From positions 1 through 64,000 of the forward strand of contig JODI01000002.1 of the NCBI GenBank assembly GCA_000720805.1: DNA of 64,000 nucleotides, written 5' to 3'. Source of the DNA: Streptomyces violaceoruber (GTDB taxonomy: Bacteria; Actinomycetota; Actinomycetes; Streptomycetales; Streptomycetaceae). Within the stretch, counting starts at the first letter, position 1; every line of letters starts with the position of its first letter. Shown piece after piece: positions 6,384-14,840 of the stretch. Below the pieces are notes generated by a model that worked only from the letters and a program-made list of their open reading frames with translations, was not told the DNA's origin and made no database searches. Made by a program: the position numbers and the translations under genes.

Positions 6384-8992
6384 TGTCCACGACCGCACTT
6401 GTGGGGAACGGCCCCCGCCCCACGATCGTGCTCGTCGGCCATGGCATGGTCGGCCAACGCTTCCTCGAAGCGCTCGCCGAGCGCGGCCTGACCGCCACGC
6501 ACCGCGTGGTCGTGCTGTGCGAGGAGCCGCGTCCCGCGTACGACCGCGTGCAGCTCACCTCGTACTTCTCGGGCAAGACCCCCGAGGACCTGTCCCTGAC
6601 GGACATGGAGTTCATCAAGGACCACGGCATCGAGCTGTACGTCGGTGACCCGGCGGAGACGATCGACCGCGAGTCGAAGAAGGTCACCGCCCGCTCCGGA
6701 CTGGTCGTCGACTACGACACCCTGGTCCTGGCCACCGGGTCCTACCCCTTCGTACCGCCCGTCCCGAACAAGGACGCCGAGGGCTGCTTCGTCTACCGCA
6801 CGATCGAGGACCTCCTCGCGATCGAGGAGTACGCCAAGTCGAAGGCGACCACCGGTGCGGTGGTCGGCGGCGGTCTGCTCGGACTCGAGGCGGCCGGCGC
6901 CCTGAAGGGCCTCGGACTGGCCGCCCACATCGTGGAGTTCGCGCCCCGGCTGATGCCCGTCCAGGTCGACGAGGGCGGCGGCGCCGCGCTGCTGCGCACC
7001 ATCTCCGACATGGGCCTGTCCGTGCACACGGGCGTGGGCACGCAGGAGATCGTGGTCGGCGAGGACGGCGCGGTCACCGGCATGAAGCTGTCCGACGGCT
7101 CCGAACTCGCCACCGACATGGTGGTGTTCTCCGCCGGTGTCCGCCCCCGCGACCAGCTGGCCCGCGAGAGCGGCCTGACGGTCGGCGAGCGCGGCGGCAT
7201 CGCGGTGGACGAGCAGTGCCGGACCGTCTCCGACCCGCATGTCTTCGCGATCGGCGAGTGCGCGCTGGCCTCCGACGGCCGCGTGTACGGCCTGGTGGCC
7301 CCCGGTTACGAGCAGGCCGAAACGGCCGCGGCGACGATCGCCCGGGACGACGCGGAGTTCACCGGCGCCGACCTCTCCACCAAGCTGAAGCTGCTCGGCG
7401 TGGACGTGGCCTCCTTCGGCGACGCGCACGGCACCGCCGAGGACTGCCTGGACGTCGTCTACTCCGACTCCCGCGCCGGTCTGTACAAGAAGCTGGTCAT
7501 CGGCCGCGACGGCACGCTGCTCGGCGGCATCCTGGTCGGCGACGCGGAGGCGTACGGCACCCTGCGCGCCTTCACCGGGTCCGTACCGCCCGTCTCCCCC
7601 GAGTCGCTGGTCCTGCCGGCCGGTGCCGGGGAGTCCGTCCAGCTCGGTCCGTCCGCCCTGCCGGACGAGGCGATCATCTGCTCCTGCCACAACGTCACCA
7701 AGGGCACGATCCGCGGCGCGGTCACGGACCACCAGTGCACGACCGTGCCCGAGGTCAAGAAGTGCACCAAGGCCGGTACCGGCTGCGGCAGCTGCGTCAA
7801 GGTCCTCGGCCAGCTGGTCACCGCCGAGCTGGAGGCCAGCGGCGTCGAGGTCGACAAGGGCCTGTGCGGCTGCTTCTCGCAGACCCGCGAGGAGCTCTAC
7901 GAGATCGTCCTCGCCCTGCGCATCAACACCTACCAGGACCTCCTGGACCGCTACGGCCGCGAGGACGCCCGGGGCGGCGACGGCTGCGAGATCTGCAAGC
8001 CGGCCGTCGGCTCGATCATCGCCTCCCTCGCCCCGACGATCGGCGCGAGCGGCTACGTCCTCGACGGCGAGCAGGCGTCCCTGCAGGACAGCAACGACCA
8101 CTTCCTGGCCAACCTGCAGAAGAACGGCTCGTACTCCGTCGTCCCGCGCATCCCCGGCGGTGAGATCACCCCGGAGAAGCTGATCGTGATCGGCGAGATC
8201 GCCCGCGACTTCGGCCTCTACACGAAGATCACCGGCGGCCAGCGGATCGACATGTTCGGCGCGCGGGTCGAACAGCTCCCCCTGATCTGGGCCCGTCTGG
8301 TGGACGCCGGCTTCGAGTCCGGGCACGCGTACGGCAAGGCGCTGCGCACGGTGAAGTCCTGCGTCGGCCAGACCTGGTGCCGCTACGGCGTCCAGGACTC
8401 GGTCCGCATGGCGATCGACCTGGAGCTGCGGTACCGCGGCCTGCGCTCTCCGCACAAGCTCAAGTCGGCCGTCTCCGGCTGCGCCCGCGAGTGCGCCGAG
8501 GCCCAGTCGAAGGACTTCGGCATCATCGCCACGGCCGCCGGCTGGAACCTGTACGTCGGCGGCAACGGCGGCGCCACCCCGCGCCACGCGGACCTGCTGG
8601 CCCAGGACCTGTCCGACGCCGAACTGGTCCGTCTGATCGACCGTTTCCTGATGTTCTACATCCGCACCGCGGACCGTCTGGAGCGCACCTCGACCTGGCT
8701 GGAGCGCATCCCCGGCGGCCTGGACCACGTCCGCGACGTGGTGGTCGAGGACTCCCTCGGCATCTGCGAGGAGCTGGAGTCCCTGATGGCGGCGCACGTG
8801 GCGGGCTACCGCGACGAGTGGGCCGAGACCATCAACGACCCCGAGAAGCTCTCCCGGTTCGTGTCCTTCGTGAACGCCCCCGACACCCCCGACCCGGTCG
8901 TCGGCTTCGTCCCCGAGCGCGACCAGATGAAGCCCGACCTGCCGCTGCTGACCATCGGCCACCGTCCCCTGGAAGGAAGCGCCCAGCGATGA
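6383..8992 (+). CDS. nirB: Assimilatory nitrite reductase [NAD(P)H], large subunit NirB
   Basis: This enzyme reduces nitrite to ammonium with six electrons from NAD(P)H in the cytoplasm. The 869 aa are ordered as in the family. FAD and NAD domains span residues 1 to about 410 (VLVGHGMVGQRFLEALAERG, GGGLLGLEAAGALKGLG). A BFD-like [2Fe-2S] domain follows (ICSCHNVTKG with CTKAGTGCGSC). The siroheme/ferredoxin-like domains come last. The [4Fe-4S]-siroheme ligands are Cys660, Cys666, Cys700 and Cys704 in the pattern CX5C and CX3C. The gene overlaps its upstream neighbour by 1 bp and nirD by 4 bp, so it forms one operon behind a GlnR-like box. Confidence 0.97.
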   Translation: MSTTALVGNGPRPTIVLVGHGMVGQRFLEALAERGLTATHRVVVLCEEPRPAYDRVQLTSYFSGKTPEDLSLTDMEFIKDHGIELYVGDPAETIDRESKKVTARSGLVVDYDTLVLATGSYPFVPPVPNKDAEGCFVYRTIEDLLAIEEYAKSKATTGAVVGGGLLGLEAAGALKGLGLAAHIVEFAPRLMPVQVDEGGGAALLRTISDMGLSVHTGVGTQEIVVGEDGAVTGMKLSDGSELATDMVVFSAGVRPRDQLARESGLTVGERGGIAVDEQCRTVSDPHVFAIGECALASDGRVYGLVAPGYEQAETAAATIARDDAEFTGADLSTKLKLLGVDVASFGDAHGTAEDCLDVVYSDSRAGLYKKLVIGRDGTLLGGILVGDAEAYGTLRAFTGSVPPVSPESLVLPAGAGESVQLGPSALPDEAIICSCHNVTKGTIRGAVTDHQCTTVPEVKKCTKAGTGCGSCVKVLGQLVTAELEASGVEVDKGLCGCFSQTREELYEIVLALRINTYQDLLDRYGREDARGGDGCEICKPAVGSIIASLAPTIGASGYVLDGEQASLQDSNDHFLANLQKNGSYSVVPRIPGGEITPEKLIVIGEIARDFGLYTKITGGQRIDMFGARVEQLPLIWARLVDAGFESGHAYGKALRTVKSCVGQTWCRYGVQDSVRMAIDLELRYRGLRSPHKLKSAVSGCARECAEAQSKDFGIIATAAGWNLYVGGNGGATPRHADLLAQDLSDAELVRLIDRFLMFYIRTADRLERTSTWLERIPGGLDHVRDVVVEDSLGICEELESLMAAHVAGYRDEWAETINDPEKLSRFVSFVNAPDTPDPVVGFVPERDQMKPDLPLLTIGHRPLEGSAQR

Positions 8993-9348
8993 CCCTGGCA
9001 CTCGAGACCACCGATCTGAAGGTGCAACTCCAACTGAACGACGGTGACGACTCCTGGTTCACCGTCTGCGACCTGAGCGCACTGCTGCCGGGCCGCGGGG
9101 TGGCGGCGCTGCTGCCCGACGGCCGCCAGGTCGCCCTCTTCCGCGACCGCTCCGGCAAGCTGTACGCCATCGACAACCGCGACCCGTTCGGCGGCGCGGC
9201 AGTCCTCTCCCGCGGCCTGACCGGCACCCACCAGGGCCGCCCGTTCGTCGCCTCGCCCCTGCTGAAGCAGCGGTTCGACCTGGAGACCGGGGTGTGCCTG
9301 GACGACGACGTGGTGCGGGTGGCGACGTACGAGGTGCGGGCATCGTAG
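8989..9348 (+). CDS. nirD: Nitrite reductase small subunit NirD
   Basis: A 119-aa Rieske-fold accessory subunit of NirB. The sequence DSWFTVCDLSALLPGRGVAA, the segment YAIDNRDPFGGAAVLSRGL and the C-terminal QRFDLETGVCLDDD are typical of NirD. As in other assimilatory NirD proteins, the CxH...CxxH ligands of true Rieske proteins are absent, so no [2Fe-2S] cluster is expected. The start overlaps the nirB stop as ATGA. Confidence 0.95.
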   Translation: MTLALETTDLKVQLQLNDGDDSWFTVCDLSALLPGRGVAALLPDGRQVALFRDRSGKLYAIDNRDPFGGAAVLSRGLTGTHQGRPFVASPLLKQRFDLETGVCLDDDVVRVATYEVRAS

Positions 9349-9361
9349 TTCCTGTCCAGCT

Positions 9362-9470
9362 GAAGATCGAAGTTCGATCCCGAAGCCGCGTTGCAGGCAG
9401 CCGTCGAGCTGTTCTGACAGCGCGGCTTCGTGGCGACGTCGATGTCCTCCCCCGAGGCGACAGCATGACC
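9362..9470 (+). pseudogene. Remnant of a TetR-family regulator N-terminus
   Basis: Read in one frame, this stretch encodes FDPEAALQAAVELF, a stop, then QRGFVATSM. This is the start of a TetR helix-turn-helix domain, with TGA where the family usually has Trp. After ATSM the similarity ends. The two arms CGAAGCCGCG (9381-9390) and CGCGGCTTCG (9421-9430) also form a perfect 10-bp inverted repeat, which could act as a terminator for the nir operon. No functional protein is expected. Confidence 0.5.
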
Positions 9471-9516
9471 GACAATGGTCGGCAACCATCGGACCGGCAC
9501 TGGGGGCACAGCCGCT

Positions 9517-10032
9517 GTGGGACCGCACCTCGCATGGACACTGAGCTCCGGCGGAGCCTCGTGTGAACTGACCGACGGAACCTCCGCGAAGTCGTTCATG
9601 TTCGACTACCTCACCGACGCCCTCGCCGACCTGCTGTTCGGCATGACGGGCCTGTACGGCCGGTGGCGCACGGAGAGGTTCTTCTTCGACGCCGTGACGA
9701 CGGAGATCCGCTGGGTCCTGCGACGCCCGGACGAGAGGAGCGTGGTGCTGTCGATCTACCGGCTGCAGGACCTCGCCGTGAGCCTCGACCTGCCGGACGG
9801 GGCAGGTGAGCTGGAGTGGCGGTCCACGCACTCCCGGGCCGAGCTGGTCCACGCGGTCCTGCGGGCGGCCGAGGAGGTCCTGGAGCGACACGGCGAAGAG
9901 GGGTACCGCGAGCTGTGGCAGGCGCACCCGTTCCCGATGGCGGCATTGCAGGACCTGCGGCGGCTGCACAGCAGGCACGACGCCTGCGCGGAGCACGCCG
10001 AACCCCCGCGTCCCGCGGCCACGGTGGCGTAG
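9517..10032 (+). CDS. Conserved hypothetical protein
   Basis: I do not recognise a named domain, but the codon bias is strongly coding. The protein looks like a widespread streptomycete family whose members begin near GPHLAWTLSSGGASCELTDG. It is small (about 171 aa), acidic, soluble and without a signal peptide or membrane segment. It has Trp/Arg-rich strands (IRWVLRRPDERSVVLSIYR) and helical segments (LVHAVLRAAEEVLERHGEEG). GTG 9517 was chosen because GGGGG lies about 10 nt upstream and it just precedes the conserved part. ATG 9475 and ATG 9598 are alternatives, and the latter would cut conserved residues. Confidence 0.65.
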   Translation: MGPHLAWTLSSGGASCELTDGTSAKSFMFDYLTDALADLLFGMTGLYGRWRTERFFFDAVTTEIRWVLRRPDERSVVLSIYRLQDLAVSLDLPDGAGELEWRSTHSRAELVHAVLRAAEEVLERHGEEGYRELWQAHPFPMAALQDLRRLHSRHDACAEHAEPPRPAATVA

Positions 10033-10056
10033 GCACTGCCGTCGGCACGGTTCGCG

Positions 10057-10983
10057 TCAGCCCTTCAGAGCCTCGTACGTGACCCCTGTGAGCTGCTCGG
10101 AAGCGCCCCAAAGGAGCTCCCCCGCACGGTCATCGCGCGTCCACGGGGCCCTCCATGACGGTCCCGGAGCCCCGCGCCACATCGCGAAGGACGGGCCGGT
10201 GAACGAGTCGGGGAGTACGTGGGGCGCGGTGGCGGCGTAGAGGGTGGGGAGGGCGCCGGTGTCGGCGGACTGGGCGACGTAGCGGTTGCCGAGCCGCATG
10301 AAGCGTTCGCTGGCCTTGCGGCCGGCCATCAGGGGGCCCGCGGTCTGCAGGTTGGTGGCCGCGTACCCGGGGTGGGCGGCCGCCGCGACCACGTCCGAGC
10401 CGTGTGCCGCCAGCCGGCGTGACAGCTCGTGCGTGAAGAGGAGGTTGGCGGTCTTGGAGCGGGCGTAGGCGGTCCAACGACGGTAGTGGCGCTCGCTGTT
10501 GAGGTCGTTGATGTCGATGTTGGCCATCATGTGCGCCGTGCTGGACACGGTCACGACGCGCGCACCGGGCGTGCCGAGGATCCTCGGCGACAGCAGCCCG
10601 GTGAGCGCGAAGTGCCCGAGGTGGTTGACGCCGAACTGCGTCTCGAACCCGTCAGCCGTCGTCCCGTACGGCAGTGCCATCACGCCGGCGTTGTTGACGA
10701 GCAGATCGAGCCGGTCGTACGAGAAGCCGTCCGCGAACCGCCGCACGGAAGCCAGGTCCCCGAGGTCCAGCCGGACGACCTCCACCTCGGCGCCCGGCAC
10801 GTCGGAGGCGAGCCGGTCCACCGCCTCCGCGCCCCGCGCCTCGCTCCGGCACGCGAGCACCACCCGGGCGCCCCGCCGCGCCAGCTCCCGCGCGGTGACG
10901 TACCCGATGCCGCTGTTGGCCCCGGTGACGACGGCGACCCGGCCGCTCTGATCGGGGATGTCCTTCTCGCTCCAGCCGGACAT
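10057..10983 (-). CDS. Short-chain dehydrogenase/reductase (retinol-dehydrogenase-like)
   Basis: A 308-aa classical-type SDR. It has the cofactor motif VVTGANSGIGYVTARELARR (about residues 18-37), NNAGVM, the catalytic Ser in VTVSSTAH and Tyr/Lys in YARSKTAN. CRSEARG after the second strand (Arg/Ser) suggests NADP(H). The extended C-terminus resembles retinol dehydrogenase and oxidoreductase DHRS-like bacterial proteins. The substrate is unknown. It lies 30 bp downstream of the SulP transporter on the same strand and may be the last gene of the carbonic anhydrase operon. Confidence 0.88.
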   Translation of the reverse strand: MSGWSEKDIPDQSGRVAVVTGANSGIGYVTARELARRGARVVLACRSEARGAEAVDRLASDVPGAEVEVVRLDLGDLASVRRFADGFSYDRLDLLVNNAGVMALPYGTTADGFETQFGVNHLGHFALTGLLSPRILGTPGARVVTVSSTAHMMANIDINDLNSERHYRRWTAYARSKTANLLFTHELSRRLAAHGSDVVAAAAHPGYAATNLQTAGPLMAGRKASERFMRLGNRYVAQSADTGALPTLYAATAPHVLPDSFTGPSFAMWRGAPGPSWRAPWTRDDRAGELLWGASEQLTGVTYEALKG

Positions 10984-11013
10984 GGCGGCCTCCCTCGGCT
11001 GACGGGTGGGGTT

Positions 11014-13047
11014 TCAGCCTACGAGCGGGGAGCGCCCGGCGTAGTCGTCCGGAAGGGGGCGGGTGTCCAGATAGAACCATTCGGCGTCCGGGCCGGGACT
11101 CCGTGCGGGGGCCGGGGCCGATGCGGGTGTCGACGTGGGCGGCGGTTCCACGGTCTCGTCCGGGCTGACGGGGCCCGCCGGGCCCGGCATCAGCAGTTCC
11201 ACCCTGAGCCCTCTCCCCCGCTGCTGGGCCGTGAACTCCTCGATCTGGTTGCGGCAGGCGTGGTCCAGGTGGGTGACGCCGGTCAGGTCGAGGCGGATCC
11301 GCTGTTTGCCGGAGGCCACGGCGGCCTCCAGGGCCTCGATGACCTTCGGCAGCCGCAGGAAGGTCGCGTTGCCGGCCATGACGACCTTCGCGGTGTCGTC
11401 CTCGACGTGCTGCCGGATCACGGTCTGCGACATGCGCAGCGCGGCCAGCACGATCCCGGCGGCGAGTCCGATCAGCACGCCTTCGAGCAGCGCGGTCGCC
11501 ACGATGACCAGCGTGGTGAGGGTCATCACCACGAACTCGCCCCGGTCCTGCCGCCACATCTTCGGGAACTCCTCCGGCCCGAACAGCTTCCAGCCGCTGT
11601 GCACCAGGACCCCGGCGAGCACCGAGATCGGGATCAGCGCCAGGACCTGCGGAAGCAGGAGGGCGAAGGCGAGCAGCCACAGTCCGTGCAGGGTGCGGGA
11701 GAGCCGGGTCTTCGCGCCCGCCTGGACGTTCGCCGAGCTACGGGCGACGACGGCCGTGATGGGCAGCGCGCCGAGGATGCCGGCGACGGTGTTCCCGGCG
11801 CCCTGGGCGATGAGCTCGGTGTTGTAGCGGGTGCGCGGACCGCTGTGCATACGGTCCACCGCGGCCGCCGTGAACAGGCTCTCCGCGGAGGCGATGACCG
11901 TGAAGGTGAGGATGGAGGTGATGATCGCCACGTCGGCGAGCCCCGCGAACTGCTCCCCACCCGGCACGCTCACCGCGGCCAGCAGGTCACCGACCTGGAG
12001 CGTCTTCACGTCCACGCCGGGCAGCGCGGCCACCGCGATGCCGATCCCGACGGCGACCAGTGCGGCCGGGACCTTCTTGACCGGCCCCGGAACCTTCTTC
12101 CACATGAAGCTCAGCACGACGGTGACGACACCGAGCAGCGTGGCGATCATCGCCTGCCGGTCGGTGACGATGTCGGCGACCAGCCCGGGGATGCCGGCCA
12201 TGTTCTCGATCGGGACTCCGGGTGCCTTGGAGTCGGCCATCGGATAGACCTGGCTGAACATCAGCGGCAGTCCGATGCCGGCCAGCATGCCCTGCACCAC
12301 GGCGAGGGAGATCGCCTGGAACATCCGGCCGAGTTTCACGACCCCGAGGACGATCTGCAGGATCCCCGAGCAGAGCACGATCACCCCGAGCATCGCCACT
12401 CCGTGCTCGGCGACGGTCTCCGCGACCAGCGCGGCGAGTCCGGCCGCCGGCCCGCTGACCTGCAGCGTGCTGCCCCGCGCCGCTCCGACCACCAGCCCGC
12501 CGATCACCCCGGAGATGATCCCGAGCTCGGCCGGCACCCCGGACGCGACGGCCACGCCGATGCACAGCGGCAGCGCGACGAGGAAGACGACGAGGGAGGC
12601 GGTGATGTCGGTGGCGAAGTCGGCCTTGGGGCCGTTGGGGCCGTTGGGGCCGTTGGGGCCCTTGAGGTTCTTGGGACCCTTGAGGCTCTTGAGACCCTTG
12701 AGGCCGTTCGCGGGACGGGAGGACGGCGGGGCGTCCTGCGGCGGGCCCGGACGTGGCGGGTGGAGGCCGGGGGCGGGCGCCTCGTCGTGCCAGGCGGAAT
12801 GCGGCTCGTCCCGCCAGCCCGCCTGCGCGGCGGTATACGGCTCGTCCCGCCAGCCCGCCTGCGTGGCGGTACGTGGCTCGTCCCGCCAGCCCGTGTGCGT
12901 GGCGCCGGGTGTCTCGTCCTGCCAGGCGGTCCCGGGCGCCGCCCGCATCGCCGGTCCGGGGGCGGCCTGGGGCCCGGTAGCCGGCCCGCCGCGATCGCCG
13001 CTCCATCCCCCGCCCCGGGTCCGGCCCCGCGCATGCGCCCCGCTCAT
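11014..13047 (-). CDS. SulP-family inorganic anion (probably bicarbonate) transporter with STAS domain
   Basis: A 677-aa membrane transporter. Residues 1 to about 125 form a cytoplasmic low-complexity extension with four copies of a WRDEP/WHDEA motif (for example AGWRDEPYTAAQ), then LKGLKSLKG and repeated GPN tripeptides. Residues about 130-540 carry 10-12 membrane segments of the SulP core, beginning DITASLVVFLVALPLCIGVA. The C-terminus is a STAS domain (IRLDLTGVTHLDHACRNQIE). The ATG at 13047 overlaps the carbonic anhydrase stop (ATGA) and is preferred over farther upstream in-frame starts that would run through that gene. Coupling to carbonic anhydrase argues for bicarbonate rather than sulphate transport. 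This is inferred from context. Confidence 0.9.
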   Translation of the reverse strand: MSGAHARGRTRGGGWSGDRGGPATGPQAAPGPAMRAAPGTAWQDETPGATHTGWRDEPRTATQAGWRDEPYTAAQAGWRDEPHSAWHDEAPAPGLHPPRPGPPQDAPPSSRPANGLKGLKSLKGPKNLKGPNGPNGPNGPKADFATDITASLVVFLVALPLCIGVAVASGVPAELGIISGVIGGLVVGAARGSTLQVSGPAAGLAALVAETVAEHGVAMLGVIVLCSGILQIVLGVVKLGRMFQAISLAVVQGMLAGIGLPLMFSQVYPMADSKAPGVPIENMAGIPGLVADIVTDRQAMIATLLGVVTVVLSFMWKKVPGPVKKVPAALVAVGIGIAVAALPGVDVKTLQVGDLLAAVSVPGGEQFAGLADVAIITSILTFTVIASAESLFTAAAVDRMHSGPRTRYNTELIAQGAGNTVAGILGALPITAVVARSSANVQAGAKTRLSRTLHGLWLLAFALLLPQVLALIPISVLAGVLVHSGWKLFGPEEFPKMWRQDRGEFVVMTLTTLVIVATALLEGVLIGLAAGIVLAALRMSQTVIRQHVEDDTAKVVMAGNATFLRLPKVIEALEAAVASGKQRIRLDLTGVTHLDHACRNQIEEFTAQQRGRGLRVELLMPGPAGPVSPDETVEPPPTSTPASAPAPARSPGPDAEWFYLDTRPLPDDYAGRSPLVG

Positions 13048-13667
13048 CCGGCGTGCACCCGGAAGTGGCCGTCGTCGTCGAGTTCGTACACCCGGCCGGT
13101 GTCGACCTCGTAATACCAGCCGTGCAGCCGCAGCCGGCCCTCCTCCAGCCGCTGCCGCACGCTCGGGTAAGTGCGCACCGCGGCCAGCTGGTTGACGACG
13201 TTGCGCTGCGCCACGTCCGCGAGGGACGGACCGTCGGAGGTGCCGGAGGAGTCGGAGGAGCCCGTGAGGACCGGGGCCAGTTCCGGGCGGGCCAGGGCGA
13301 GCCACGCGTCGACGCCCGGCAGGCGGGTCAGGTCGTCGCCGGACTTCAGCGCGCCCATCGCCCCGCAGTGTGAGTGACCGCACACGACCACGTCCTGAAC
13401 CCCGAGCACCTCCAGTGCGTACTCAAGGGTGGCCGCCTCACCCGACGCCCCGTGCTGCCCGTACGGCGGGACGATATTGCCCGCGTTCCGCAGCTCGAAT
13501 ATCTCGCCGGGCCGGGCATCGGTAATGAGTGCGGGGATGACCCGCGAGTCCGAGCAGGTAATGAAGAGCGCCTCGGGATATTGCCCCTCGGCCAGTTTCT
13601 GGTATGTGCCGATCTCACCTTCGACCCGCTGCGTGAACGTGCGGGCACGATCCAGCAATGCCTTCAA
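13044..13667 (-). CDS. Beta-class carbonic anhydrase
   Basis: This enzyme interconverts CO2 and bicarbonate. The 207 aa show all active-site residues: Cys38, Asp40 and Arg42 in TCSDSRVIP, and His98 with Cys101 in CGHSHCGAM. The zinc ligands are Cys38, His98 and Cys101, with the Asp/Arg dyad present. The C-terminal part (RTYPSVRQRLEEGRLRLHGW, YYEVDTGRVYELDDDG) is typical. It is translationally coupled to the SulP transporter downstream, a pairing that supplies or recycles bicarbonate. Confidence 0.96.
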   Translation of the reverse strand: MKALLDRARTFTQRVEGEIGTYQKLAEGQYPEALFITCSDSRVIPALITDARPGEIFELRNAGNIVPPYGQHGASGEAATLEYALEVLGVQDVVVCGHSHCGAMGALKSGDDLTRLPGVDAWLALARPELAPVLTGSSDSSGTSDGPSLADVAQRNVVNQLAAVRTYPSVRQRLEEGRLRLHGWYYEVDTGRVYELDDDGHFRVHAG

Positions 13668-13976
13668 CTCAGCCTCCTTGGCAGGGAGTTCGTCCTGGTC
13701 ACCTCACCGTAGAGGGGCCCGCACCAGAGGAAGGTTAAGCGAACACCAGAGCCCGGCCAGAAATGGAACATTCTTTGGCGGGGGGTGCGCAGATGCGATT
13801 GTCTTGTAACGTGTAAACGCCAGGAAGCGGAACACGAATTCGGGCTGCTTGGAACCTTCCTGCCCCTGCCCGCGTTCACGCCGATTCGGGTTCATCGGTT
13901 CACAGTTCACAGTTCACAGTTCACTGCATCGAAGTTCAACGGTTCACAGTTCACGGTTCACGGAGAGACGGGGCGC
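13668..13976. other. Divergent promoter region with heptamer array
   Basis: This 309-base region lies between the carbonic anhydrase operon (leftward) and the two-component operon (rightward). An AT-richer patch near 13765-13830 (AACATTCTTTGG, TTGTCTTGTAACG) is a plausible promoter zone for both sides. The right end carries the GTTCACA repeats. Confidence 0.5.
13898..13962 (+). repeat. GTTCACA heptamer repeat array upstream of the response regulator
   Basis: Four perfectly adjoining heptamers sit at 13898-13925 (GTTCACA three times, then GTTCACT). A degenerate GTTCAAC follows at 13934, then three more adjoining copies at 13942-13962 (GTTCACA, GTTCACG, GTTCACG). The last copy ends at the ribosome-binding site GGAGAG, 14 nt before the response regulator ATG. 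The position suggests an operator array, perhaps for autoregulation by the adjacent OmpR-family regulator, but the strict 7-bp period is unusual. Confidence 0.8.
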
Positions 13977-14840
13977 ATGGGCCTACGAGTGCTGCTCATC
14001 GAGGACGACGAGACGATCGCCGAACCGCTCGCCGAGGGGCTCGGCCACTTCGGCCTGACGGTCGATCACGTGGCCACCGGCACCGACGGCCTGAGAGGTC
14101 CGTACGGCGATGTCGTGCTGCTCGACCTCGGGTTGCCGGACATGGACGGCATCGACGTCTGCCGGGGCATCCGCCGGGTCTCCGACGTGCCCATCCTCAT
14201 CCTCAGCGCACGCGGCGAGGAGACCGACCGCGTGCTGGGTCTGGAGCTGGGCGCCGACGACTACCTGGCGAAGCCGTTCAGCGTAAGGGAGTTGGTGGCC
14301 CGGGTACGGGCGGTGACACGCCGGACCCAGCGGACGCAGGCGCTGCCGGAACAGCCGCCGACGGAGCGGTACCCGCTGGACCCGATGCCGATGGACCCGA
14401 TCCTCACGCCCACGCCCACGCGCACCTCTTCCCCCATGTACGACACCGCGCCACCACCCCCGCCCCTCACCTCACCGGCACCCACCTCGCCGGACCCGTC
14501 GTACGCCACGCCCCCCGCCCCCGACCCGCTGCCGCACGAACCGGGCCCGTTGGTCGTCGACCGCCGTACCCGCCAGGTCTGGGTCAGTGAGATACCGGTC
14601 TCGCTCACCCCCAAGGAGTTCGACCTGCTCGCGCTGCTCACCGAGGACCCGGGCGCGGTGTGCTCCCGGCAGCAGATCCTGGACCGGGTCTGGGACCCGC
14701 ACTACGAGGGTCCGACGAAGACGCTGGACGTCCATGTCGCCTCACTGCGGCGGAAGTTGGGGCATCCGGGCTGGATCCAGACCCTGCGCGGGGTCGGCTT
14801 CCGGCTGGCGGTGCACACCGGTCCGGTCGGCCGGCCATGA
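13977..14840 (+). CDS. OmpR/PhoB-family response regulator
   Basis: A 287-aa two-component regulator. The receiver domain (residues 1 to about 118) has the acidic pair in LLIEDDE, phospho-acceptor Asp50 in LLDLGLPDMDG and the conserved Lys in YLAKPFS. The C-terminal winged-helix domain (about residues 185-280) includes PKEFDLLALLTEDPGAVCSR and HVASLRRKLG. Between them lies an unusually long Pro/Thr/Ser-rich linker of about 60 residues. ATG 13977 follows GGAGAG. An upstream in-frame start would translate the repeat array and is rejected. The stop overlaps the kinase start as ATGA. Targets are unknown, and the adjoining heptamer array suggests autoregulation. Confidence 0.93.
   Translation: MGLRVLLIEDDETIAEPLAEGLGHFGLTVDHVATGTDGLRGPYGDVVLLDLGLPDMDGIDVCRGIRRVSDVPILILSARGEETDRVLGLELGADDYLAKPFSVRELVARVRAVTRRTQRTQALPEQPPTERYPLDPMPMDPILTPTPTRTSSPMYDTAPPPPPLTSPAPTSPDPSYATPPAPDPLPHEPGPLVVDRRTRQVWVSEIPVSLTPKEFDLLALLTEDPGAVCSRQQILDRVWDPHYEGPTKTLDVHVASLRRKLGHPGWIQTLRGVGFRLAVHTGPVGRP

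Noticed and set aside
6221..9001. Long minus-strand frame opposite nirB
   Set aside because: Shadow of nirB: composition is Gly/Val/Asp-rich repeats with no domain, and the plus strand has full NirB homology.
8989..9348. NirD as a true Rieske iron-sulphur protein
   Set aside because: The two Cys-x-His ligand motifs are missing, as normal for assimilatory NirD.
10429..13113. Long plus-strand frame opposite the SDR and SulP genes
   Set aside because: Low-complexity His/Gln/Arg/Asp-rich product typical of antisense shadows, with no domain.
13048..13383. Upstream extension of the SulP gene
   Set aside because: It would overlap carbonic anhydrase by more than 300 bp. ATG 13047 forms a normal ATGA coupling.
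13898..13962. Heptamer array as a PHO box or CRISPR
   Set aside because: PHO boxes are 11-bp units and CRISPR repeats are longer with spacers. Here 7-bp units adjoin without spacers.
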